Source: Cladorhizidae sp. MBARI D1340-BT2 (lineage: Eukaryota > Porifera > Demospongiae > Poecilosclerida > Cladorhizidae). From it: DNA of 64,000 nucleotides. Location: the NCBI GenBank assembly GCA_028752905.1, contig JAQNBH010000003.1, positions 558,001-622,000 on the forward strand. Direction: 5' to 3'. A program made the translations under genes and the position numbers. Positions within the stretch are counted from its first letter, which is position 1; the number at the start of each line of letters is the position of its first letter. This document shows, piece after piece, positions 56,801 through 64,000 of the stretch. Under the pieces are notes generated by a model that worked only from the letters and a program-made list of their open reading frames with translations, did not search any database and was not told the DNA's origin.

Positions 56801-58839
56801 AAGCAACAACAAGCAAGTTAAGAAACATTGTTTACCACCAGACCTGTGCCATTTCACTACTTCCACCAGACCTGTGCCATTTCACTATCTCCACCAGACC
56901 TCTGCCATTTCACTACCTCCACCAGACCTCTGCCATTTCACTACCTCCACCAGACCTCTGCCATTTCACTACCTCCACCAGACCTGTGCCATTTCACTAT
57001 CTCCACCAGACCTGTGCCATTTCAATACCTCCACCAGACCTGTGCCATTTCACTACCTCCACCAGACCTCTGCCATTTCACTACTTCCACCAGACCTGTG
57101 CCATTTCACTATCTCCACCAGACCTCTGCCATTTCACTACCTCCACCAGACCTCTGCCATTTCACTACCTCCACCAGACCTCTGCCATTTCACTACCTCC
57201 ACCAGACCTGTGCCATTTCACTATCTCCACCAGACCTGTGCCATTTCAATACCTCCACCAGACCTGTGCCATTTCACTACCTCCACCAGACCTCTGCCAT
57301 TTCACTATCTCCACCAGACCTGTGCCATTTCACTATCTCCACCAGACCTGTGCCATTTCAATACCTCCACCAGACCTGTGCCATTTCAATACCTCCACCA
57401 GACCTGTGCCATTTCACTACCTCCACCAGACCTCTGCCATTTCACTACCTCCACCAGACCTCTGCCATTTCACTACCTCCACCAGACCTCTGCCATTTCA
57501 CAACCTCCACCAGACCTCTGCCATTTCACTACCTCCACCAGACCTCTGCCATTTCACTACCTCCACCAGACCTGTGCCATTTCACTACTTCCACCAGACC
57601 TGTGCCATTTCACTACCTCCACCAGACCTCTGCCATTTCACTACCTCCACCAGACCTCTGCCATTTCACTATCTCCACCAGACCTGTGCCATTTCCATAC
57701 CTCCACCAGACCTCTGCCATTTCAATACCTCCACCAGACCTGTGCCATTTCACTACCTCCACCAGACCTGTGCCATTTCACTACCTCCACCAGACCTCTG
57801 CCATTTCACTACCTCCACCAGACCTCTGCCATTTCACTACCTCCACCAGACCTCTGCCATTTCACTACCTCCACCAGACCTCTGCCATTTCACTACCTCC
57901 ACCAGACCTGTGCCATTTCACTACCTCCACCAGACCTCTGCCATTTCACTACCTCCACCAGACCTGTATCATTTCACTACCTCCACCAGACCTCTGCCAT
58001 TTCACTACCTCCACCACAGACCTCTGCCATTTCACTACCTCCACCAGACCTGTGCCATTTCACTACCTCCACCAGACCTCTGCCATTTCACTACCTCCAC
58101 CAGACCTCTGCCATTTCACTACCTCCACCAGACCTGTGCCATTTCACTATCTCCACCAGACCTGTGCCATTTCACTATCATGTCAGTTAATAGTCGCTCT
58201 TAGGCCAAGAAGAACAGCCAACTCTCATTGATGGCATGTTATACTCCCCACACTAGACTAGACATTTAGTTAAGTAACTCACCGTTCTAGTTCTCCTTCT
58301 GCTCCGTCATTCTTCTTCCTCTCCTCCACGCTTCCGTCCTCATCCTCCTCGTCTTCTCTCTGGTCTCCTTCTGTTGTCCTGTTATCTTTAGTCTTGAGGA
58401 CCACCGCCTCTTCATCGTCCTCTTCCTCCTCCTCCACCCCCATTCCATTCTCCAACAGCAGACTCCTGTTCCTGTTATTCCGGGCTGACCGTCTCCCCAC
58501 CTGAGTGCTGCTGGATGTGGTCTTGCCTGCTGACACCTGCTTACCACGCCCCTTACGCCCTGCAGCAGTTGCTGGCGTCCCTTCCCTGCTGGGGTTCCTC
58601 CCGCTACGCCCACTACTAGCTGTAGCTGGCCTGCCCCTCTTTGCAGAGTTCCCCCGACCCCCTCCACTCTTGGGCGTGCTAGTGCCACTGCCATCCTTCT
58701 GCTTCACACTGTTGCGCTGTCTCTTCTTGGCCGCTGCAGTGGCCTCCTTGTACAACCTGGTGCCGTAGAAGTGCCAGTACTTGGTGCCCTCCATGTCCCT
58801 CCCCACAGGGTCCAGGCGCAGAGTGGGACCATCAACACC
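38874..58839 (-). CDS. CECR2: CECR2-like bromodomain chromatin-remodelling factor, C-terminal part (5' exons outside window)
   Basis: Minus-strand exons in order: 58839-58283, 56751-56558, 54088-53961, 53414-53084, 48446-48289, 43636-43371, 43171-41740, 41284-40876, 39984-39331, 39072-39019 (or 39028), 38938-38874; about 1415 residues plus TGA. The first exon here has the post-DDT segment of CECR2 (LRLDPVGRD, YWHFYGTRLYKE). Next come a basic/acidic region, EFLPEVEHIL, a charged coiled coil rich in Glu and Arg (about residues 295-370), and one bromodomain split over two exons. The long tail is low-complexity Pro/His/Tyr-rich and ends in a basic patch (AAKKPRPPS). In vertebrates CECR2 is the accessory subunit of the CERF ISWI complex. 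The DDT domain exons are not in the window. The donor of exon 39072-39019 is ambiguous: GTAAAA or GTTCGT, both keeping frame. Confidence 0.92.
39096..39230. repeat. 30-bp repeat in CECR2 intron, five units
   Basis: Unit GCATGCAATGACTTGGCATA then AGTGGCGGT, immediately upstream (gene sense) of exon 39072-39019. Confidence 0.92.
40015..40852. repeat. About 25-bp G-rich minisatellite in CECR2 intron
   Basis: Units of CACTAATAGGGGGGAGTGGG then ACGGC, with GTGGCAGC variants. It fills the intron between exons 41284-40876 and 39984-39331. Confidence 0.94.
41285..41665 (-). repeat. Repeat containing acceptor-side sequence of CECR2 exon 41284-40876
   Basis: Units contain, in gene sense, TGTTGCTGCTGTTGTGTGGT followed by CAGGTAT. 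The true acceptor region reads TGTTGCTACTGTTGTGTGGT then GCAGGTATCATCAG. The array thus repeats the polypyrimidine-like tract and a near-acceptor CAG. Confidence 0.85.
41874..42117 (-). repeat. CECR2: Coding minisatellite in CECR2-like exon: 10-residue acidic repeat
   Basis: A 30-bp unit encodes variants of VREAEDKGSE, eight units in a row. One unit has nine residues (AEEEDKGSE), a codon-sized loss. The frame stays open through exon 43171-41740. The product is a charged, probably disordered or helical stretch. Confidence 0.9.
42440..42566 (-). repeat. CECR2: Coding minisatellite in CECR2-like exon: 7-residue MGMDPRA repeat
   Basis: A 21-bp unit encodes MGMDPRA; six DPRA cores are visible. 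The nucleotide copies are nearly identical, indicating recent expansion within the coding frame. Confidence 0.9.
43193..43350 (-). repeat. CA/TG-rich tract in the 199-bp CECR2 intron between exons 43636-43371 and 43171-41740
   Basis: GTGTGT/GTGTGCA repeats fill nearly the whole short intron. Confidence 0.85.
43640..43880 (-). repeat. CACACATGTACAC repeat directly upstream of the acceptor of CECR2 exon 43636
   Basis: In gene sense the repeat reads GTGTGGTGTACATGTGTGTG and ends TGTGTGTAG at the exon, so it supplies the whole acceptor tract. Confidence 0.93.
43909..46229. mobile_element. 2.3 kb inverted-repeat DNA transposon, copy 1 (Tc1/mariner-like ends)
   Basis: Both ends carry at least 29 identical bp beginning CAGTAGGAGACAAAAAAAAG, flanked by TA at 43907-43908 and 46230-46231. 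TA duplication and a CAGT start fit Tc1/mariner, but no DDE/D transposase could be read. Interior frames are broken; a 114-residue frame at 45739-46083 is unrecognised. It lies in the CECR2 intron between the two bromodomain exons. A related copy lies at 49221-51519 in the opposite orientation. Confidence 0.85.
46240..46785. repeat. 45-bp minisatellite, about 12 units
   Basis: Units contain CCTGGTCTATTAGGCCAGTA and CTGCTAGAGCCACACAGTAA. It starts 11 bp past the transposon end. The minus-strand 298-residue frame is repeat-derived. Confidence 0.95.
46985..47268. repeat. 66-bp repeat, four units
   Basis: Units contain TACTCTTGTGGCAATAGTTA and ACAGCACAGACCTCCAACAC; copies are nearly identical. 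Confidence 0.94.
47355..47850. repeat. 31-bp minisatellite, about 16 units
   Basis: Unit AAAGAAGGGAACTGGTCTGG then GGAGGACAAGC. Long frames on both strands are repeat-derived. Confidence 0.95.
47860..48288. other. Single-copy CECR2 intron sequence with poly-C tract
   Basis: A C-rich run at 48244-48262 and a short CA repeat lie next to the donor of exon 48446-48289. No other feature was seen. Confidence 0.5.
48535..49220. repeat. About 37-42 bp minisatellite, left half of a split array
   Basis: Units contain ACTAGGACACAACTACAGGA and CGTGCAGTAGAGGAGAGAT. It is interrupted at 49221 by transposon copy 2 and resumes, in a different variant, at 51520. Confidence 0.92.
49221..51519. mobile_element. 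2.3 kb inverted-repeat DNA transposon, copy 2, opposite orientation
   Basis: Left end CAGTAGGAGCCAAAAAAATG; the right end reversed begins CAGTAGGTGCTAAAACATTC. Interior segments match copy 1 in reverse: 50925-50990 corresponds to 44175-44240 and 50440-50580 to the 44770-44880 region. The right flank is TA and the left flank is TT, a likely mutated TA. It is inserted in the minisatellite of 48535-52910 and carries its own 28-bp array. Confidence 0.82.
51070..51445. repeat. 28-bp minisatellite inside transposon copy 2, about 13 units
   Basis: Unit CACCCTCCCCATGTGCCAAC then AACTGGGG. It occupies the subterminal position where copy 1 has a single GC-rich stretch. Confidence 0.93.
51520..52910. 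repeat. About 39-bp minisatellite, right half of the split array
   Basis: Units contain ACTAGGTCACAAGCTATAGG and ACACATAGTAGAGGAGAGAT, about 35 units. The first unit (to 51560) still carries ACATGCAGTAG as in the left half. Confidence 0.93.
52950..53070. repeat. About 23-bp repeat next to the donor of CECR2 exon 53414-53084
   Basis: Five units of TGATCATGTGACCAGAGTCT beginning within 20 bp of the donor (gene sense GTGAGC at 53083-53078). Confidence 0.9.
53670..53960 (-). repeat. CACACATCTGTACACTACTACTATG repeat, adjacent to CECR2 exon 54088-53961
   Basis: CA tracts alternate with ATCTGTACACTACTACTATG. In gene sense it begins at the donor (GTATGTATGTGTG). Confidence 0.93.
54345..55915. repeat. 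33-bp minisatellite, about 47 units
   Basis: Unit GGGTTCCCAGTGTGCAGGGG then TCTAGTCTGTGTT, with 27-bp variants lacking AGTCTG or GGTCTG. Frames of up to 253 residues are repeat-derived. Confidence 0.95.
55916..56374. other. CECR2 intron sequence with two short duplications
   Basis: A 39-bp motif (ACGGCTCTGATGTTGCTGTT, then ACGGCACTGATGTTGCTGTT) occurs twice near 56020-56085, and GTGTAAGTGTAGGTCATGAC near 56272 and 56324. No exon was found. Confidence 0.5.
56375..56548. repeat. 24-bp repeat next to the donor of CECR2 exon 56751-56558
   Basis: Seven to eight units of GTGGGTGAAGCACGTGCAAG then TGTG, ending about 10-15 bp from the donor. Confidence 0.92.
56838..58175. repeat. 28-bp minisatellite, about 48 units
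   Basis: Unit CCAGACCTCTGCCATTTCAC then TACCTCCA. All three + frames are open for over 400 residues because the unit has no stop in any frame. Confidence 0.95.
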
Positions 58840-59280
58840 CTGCACACACACACACACCATGCTCTATAACAAACACACAGCCACCTTACCAACCCACACT
58901 CCGTCACACTGACGGCTCCAGACATGAAAGTGATTAGCTGCCACTCCTTAGCTGTGCACGTCTAGAGAGATGCAACCAAAACGTTTCTATCTAGAAACAA
59001 GCCACTCTATTGACCTGTTAAAGGAAGGGGCGATATCTAGTGGTCAGGCATTCATTTATAAATAGTGAAGGGGGCATGGCAAAGTCGAGTATTAAAGAAC
59101 GTGGGGAGGGGTGGGGCACACCCTACGTTGGTTGGTGTGCTTGCATACCAACAAGCTAGGGAGCTCTTGCGGCATCCCCCCACAATTTTGTGATCCCGTG
59201 CAAGTGCATTTACTGGTGCTGATAAGACAAAATTAACACCCACTTAGTAGTGCATTGGGATACACTTCTCTCATGCATTG
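58840..59280. other. CECR2 intron start (gene sense upstream of exon 58839); nothing recognised beyond a CA tract
   Basis: A (CA)n run at 58842-58858 supplies the acceptor tract. No DDT-domain exon was found here or further on to 64000. Confidence 0.5.
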
Positions 59281-59283
59281 TTA

Positions 59284-59347
59284 GAGTTACTATTTTTGGA
59301 GCTTGGTCTTAAAAATAGCAATGACTGAGTTCCAAAAGTAGTAACTC
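59284..59347. other. 17-bp imperfect inverted repeat upstream of the hAT remnant
   Basis: GAGTTACTATTTTTGGA (59284-59300) pairs with 59331-59347 with one mismatch. Confidence 0.7.
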
Positions 59348-59399
59348 AGATAGTTACATCATACTTACACCGGCTGACTGTATAAAGGGCTCACCGGTT

Positions 59400-61380
59400 C
59401 AGTTATATTATTTTGCCAAAATGTTTGTTCTCGAAGGCAAAGGATCTTTATTCGGCAGTGACATCAGCTCATGGAAGTAGTGGAGATGAGTTGCAGGTTG
59501 GGAATTTGGATTTAGAACCTAGTCAGCCCAAGCAGCACTGCACCAGTGAAGTTATATCTGCAGAGAAACACGTGAGCACCCCCCCCCCCCCCCCCCCCCC
59601 TCCCCCCCCAGACGCAGGAACAAGAAGTGGCGGAAATATTTTATTTGGCTGGAATATGATGAGGATTGTGCGGTTGCTGCAGAAAATCTGGGTGGTCACT
59701 ACAGCAAGCAGGAGGAGTGGCATGTGGTTACCAAACCATTTTCTTATTGGAAGGAGGCTGTTGAGAAAGTGAAAGCCCATGAAAGAAGTGCTCCCCATGC
59801 CCAAGCAGCTTTGGAGGGAGGGGAGCTCTGAGAGAAGTGCCCAGGCTAGTCAAGCAGCTTTGGAGGGAGAGGGAGCTCTGAGAGAGGGAGGGAGCAGTCA
59901 TGCTCCAGAAAGCAGAAAAGGCAGGAAAGAGTGCAGAATAGAGCAACTATAAAGTCTCTCATTCGCTGGACACACTTTCTTGCACTACACACAAGCCCCA
60001 AAAAACAGTAGTAATGTCTTGTGGAGGTGAGAATCTCAAGTACTTCCAGGGAGGAATGCTGTAGTTGAGTTTGTAGAGGCTCTAGGCATGCAGACTAGGC
60101 GTCCAAGCTGAAGCATCTTCATAAAACATCCTATTACAGTATCACGGCAGATGAGGCTACAGACATTTCAAGTGTTGTGGAAGAGGTGTCCCTTGACTGT
60201 CGCTGGGAGGAAGGTGGTGTTCCAGAGGAGCATTTCCTGGAGATCACCCACTTGCAGAAAGCTGGTACAGAGTAGCTACTCAGCTCTAAATTGATGACTG
60301 GAGTTCAGAGGAGCACAGGGCCCTCCCACCCCATGTCCTGCCACTGCCACTTGCTGCAGCTAGCTTGTGTTCAACTGCTAATTCCACTCCAGGAATGAAG
60401 CACTCATGGATCTTTGGAAATTCTTCCATTATTCTCCAAAGAGAACAAAATCCCCCAAAGAGGTCCAGCATGTATTGATATGCAAACTTCTGATACTCGC
60501 TGGTTGGCACATGAGAAGTGTGTCAAGGCAGTAAAAGTAAGCTAGATTACATCCATGATGGTGCACACATGAGCCAGAAGCATTGGGACTTAGCAAAGCT
60601 CTCAGTAAGCAGACAACAATTGCAGCAATGTTCTGGCTTTACCACGCACTTCCACAAGCAGCCAAACTCTGTAAAGCACTCCAGACAGAACATTTGGACT
60701 GGTCCAGTCTTGTCTATGCAATCCTCCACATGTTGGATGATGTAGTTGTCAGCAAATTGTGTGCTAGAGCTTTAGGATGAAGTGAGAGACTGGCAGGAGC
60801 AACTGAATAAACATTACTCAGGCCACATCAAGTTGTTGGGATAGTAGCACAATCATTCACCAGTCATCTGAAAGGTTTGCTTCTTCTGGAGATGTTTTGT
60901 CAGCACTGAGCATCTTTGATCCAAGGAAAGTGTCAAGTGTGGTCTCTAACGATCTGTCCTCCTATGGAGAAAAGACTCTTAGCACACTCCATACACACTC
61001 TGGCACTGAGAGATCTGCAGAGACAACAGAGTGGAGAAACAGTAACAGAAGCAATGCTGTCCCCTGACTTAGTACAGAGTGGAGATCCTTTCATCAGCTC
61101 ATGGTTGAGCAGCCTCAAGACAACATGAAGTGCCAGTTGAAGGAGCTGGTTTCAAATGAAATGTTGAAAACATGTTCCCACACTTGAACACACTTGCCAC
61201 CATCAGTCTGTCCTTACCTGCTGCTACTGCCTCTGTAGAGAGAAGCTTCTCTCACATGAAATTAATAAAAAGTCGTCTATGAAGCAACTCCAGTCTTTCA
61301 CACTAATGAATATTGCCATTGAGTGTCCAGAAACAGTGCCAGATATATGCAACAGAAGAAGAGCTGTTTATGTTGACCAG
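59400..61380 (+). pseudogene. Decayed hAT transposase (ZNF862-like type)
   Basis: Fragments in several frames, in correct order: KAKDLYSAVTSAHGSSGDE; FSYWKEAVEKVKAHE (end of a TTF-type zinc-finger region); ADEATDIS with GVPEEHFLEI (start of the catalytic region); QTSDTRWLAHEKC; LSKALSKQTTIAAMFWLYH; and ATASVERSFSHMKLIKSR (C-terminal dimerisation region). Stops and frameshifts separate them, and a poly-C run sits at 59580-59608. It has no relation to CECR2 and lies in what should be its 5' intron. Confidence 0.75.
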
Positions 61381-61384
61381 GACA

Positions 61385-61860
61385 TGTTTAGTTGCATTAA
61401 CCATTATATGTACATAGTCATGGACATGTTTAGTTGCATTAACCATTATATGTACATAGTCATGGACATGTTTAGTTGCATTAGCCATTATATGTACATA
61501 GTCATGGACATGTTTAGTTGCATTAACCATTATATGTACATAGTCATGGACATGTTTAGTTGCATTAACCATTATATGTACATAGTCATGGACATGTTTA
61601 GTTGCATTAACCATTATATGTACATAGTCATGGACATGTTTAGTTGCATTAACCATTATATGTACATAGTCATGTTTAGTTGCATTAACCATTATATGTA
61701 CATAGTCATGGACATGTTTAGTTGCATTAACCATTATACATGTATGTACATAGTCATGGACATGTTTAGTTGCATTAACCATTATACATGTATGTACATA
61801 GTCATGGACAAGTTTAGTTGCATTAACCATTATACATGTATGTACATAGTCATGGTCAGA
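61385..61860. repeat. 42-bp minisatellite, about 11 units
   Basis: Units contain GACATGTTTAGTTGCATTAA and CCATTATATGTACATAGTCA. The unit is 14 codons, so a 195-residue frame runs out of the end of the hAT remnant into the array. Confidence 0.94.
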
Positions 61861-61989
61861 CTATAGAGTTCATTAAAATTGGCACCTATCTAAGTTCCAA
61901 GGGGGAAGGGGGTTCCCCCTCCCCCTTCACCCACCTACTGGTTGGTTGTAAAAAAAAATTGCACTTGTTTGAAGTTCTTTTGCTGTCCG
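61861..61989. other. Short single-copy spacer with GC palindrome
   Basis: Contains AAGGGGGAAGGGGGTTCCCC followed by CTCCCCCTT, an inverted repeat near 61900-61930. It could be a transposon end; unproven. Confidence 0.35.
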
Positions 61990-63485
61990 TACACTATACA
62001 CATCGCACGCTATACACATAGCACACTTTACACATAGCACACTATACACATAGCACACTATACACATGGCACGCTATACACATAGCACACTATACACATA
62101 ATACCTATACACATAGCATAGCACACTATACACATAGCACACTATACACATAGCACACTGTACACATAGCACACTGTAGATTAGTACACTGTACACATAG
62201 CACACTACACATAGCACACTGTACACATAGTACACTGTACACATAATACCTATACACATACAGCACACTATACACATAGCACACTATACACATAGCACAC
62301 TGTACACATAGCACACTGTAGATTAGTACACTGTACACATAGCACACTACACATAGCACACTGTACACATAGTACACTGTACACATAATACCTATACACA
62401 TACAGCACACTATACACATAGCACACTATACACATAGCACACTGTACACATAGCACACTGTAGATTAGTACACTGTACACATAGCACACTATACACATAG
62501 CACACTATACACATAGCACACTATACACATAGCACACTATATAGCACACTACACACAGCACACTATACACATAGCATACTATACACATGGCACACTATAC
62601 ACATAGCACACTATACACATAGCACACTATACACATAGCACACTATACACTATACACATAGCACACTATACACATAGCACACTATACACATAGCATACTA
62701 TACACATAGCACACTATACACTATACACATAGCACACTATACACATAGCACACTATACACTATACACATAGCATACTATACACATAGCACACTATACACA
62801 TAGCACACTATACACATATCACACTATACACAGCACACTATACACTATACACATAGCATACTATACACATAGCACACTATACACATAGCACATTATACAC
62901 TATACACTTAGCATACTATACACATAGCACACTATACACATAGCACACTATACACATAGCACACTATACACATAGCACACTATACACATAGCACACTATA
63001 CACATATCACACTATACACATAGCACACTATACACTATACACATAGCATACTATACACATAGCACACTATACACTATACACATAGCATACTATACACATA
63101 GCACACTATACACATAGCACATTATACACTATACACTTAGCATACTATACACATAGCACACTATACACTATACACATAGCATACTATACACATAGCACAC
63201 TATACACATAGCACATTATACACTATACACTTAGCATACTATACACATAGCACACTATACACTATACACATAGCACACTATACAAATAGCACACTATACA
63301 CATAGCAGATAATACCTATACACATAGCACACCTTACACATAGCACACTGTACACATAGCAGGCTGTACACATAGTATGCTGTACATTACACTGTACACA
63401 TAGTGCACTATACACATAGTGCATTATACACAACACAGAGTGCACTATACACATAGTACACTATACACACACACTATACAGATAG
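61990..63485. repeat. 16-bp CACACTATACACATAG satellite with higher-order structure
   Basis: Basic unit CACACTATACACATAG. Near 62174, 62318 and 62460 the marker GTAGATTAGTACACTG recurs at 142-144 bp, showing a higher-order repeat. Confidence 0.94.
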
Positions 63486-63671
63486 TACACATAATTATGT
63501 AGGTGAGTACAGAGCTGTAGGGTCTCCACCATTTTTAAACACTTTTCCTGCTTGTTAGTCAATACATTGCACACATATGTCTTTACAGACCTCAACTTCA
63601 AATTTACTCTCATGAGAGTATATTTCAAATTGATTACTGAGAAGGTCATTGTAATTTCATTATGTCAACTG

Positions 63672-64000
63672 AGAGTTTACTGAGAGTTTACCAAGCCTTG
63701 TTGCTATTGCTGAGAGTTTACCAAGCCTTGTTGCTATTGCTGAGAGTTTACCAAGCCTTGTTGCTATTGCTGAGAGTTTACCAAGCCTTGTTGCTATTGC
63801 TGAGAGTTTACCAAGCCTTGTTGCTATTGCTGAGAGTTTACCAAGCCTTGTTGCTATTGCTGAGAGTTTACCAAGCCTTGTTGCTATTGCTGTGAGTTTA
63901 CCAAGCCTTGTTGCTATTGCTGAGAGTTTACCAAGCCTTGTTGCTATTGCTGAGAGTTTACCAAGCCTTGTTGCTATTGCTGAGAGTTTACCAAGCCTTG
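63672..64000. repeat. 30-bp minisatellite running off the window
   Basis: Eleven units of TGAGAGTTTACCAAGCCTTG then TTGCTATTGC with only one substitution seen (TGTGAG near 63891). The array continues beyond the window. Confidence 0.96.

Noticed and set aside
58860..58930. Extra CECR2 exon upstream of 58839
   Set aside because: A donor-like GTAAGG exists, but the translation does not resemble the DDT-domain end expected there and contains stops in the needed frame.

Overview
This is a eukaryotic, metazoan window. It holds three intron-containing genes with canonical GT-AG introns: the 3' part of a BRSK/SAD-type Ser/Thr kinase gene (+ strand, window edge to 27127), a complete ribosomal protein S13 gene (+ strand, 33596-38586), and the 3' part of a CECR2-like bromodomain chromatin-remodelling gene (- strand, 58839 down to 38874). 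RPS13 and CECR2 converge with only 287 bp between their stop codons. The sequence does not name the organism. BRSK and CECR2 homologues plus decayed hAT and Harbinger-like elements point to an invertebrate animal, possibly an early-branching one; that is inference.

Layout: 1-27127, BRSK exons separated by introns made almost entirely of tandem repeats, including a 2.7 kb tandem duplication of three successive arrays (3522-8939), a 4.4 kb array of a 31-bp unit (10652-15060) and a Harbinger-like element carrying an intron-containing gene fragment (18470-19587). 27128-33595, intergenic: more arrays and a decayed hAT transposase gene split by a 692-bp MITE. 33596-38586, RPS13, whose last intron is 3.1 kb and carries a 69-bp minisatellite. 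38874-58839, CECR2-like gene, with two copies of one 2.3 kb inverted-repeat transposon in opposite orientation on either side of an exon that encodes half of the bromodomain. 58840-64000, a second decayed hAT transposase and three arrays; the N-terminal exons of CECR2 must lie beyond the window.

By rough tally more than half of the 64 kb is micro- or minisatellite. The longest open reading frames are products of these arrays, not genes. The most interesting theme is how the arrays relate to splicing: several units contain the real donor or acceptor-side sequence of the neighbouring exon, or repeat a donor-like or acceptor-like motif dozens of times. Arrays inside exons have units that are multiples of three, while the intronic ones are free (22, 28, 29, 31 bp and others). 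No operon-like or bacterial feature, CRISPR array, or confident RNA gene was found.
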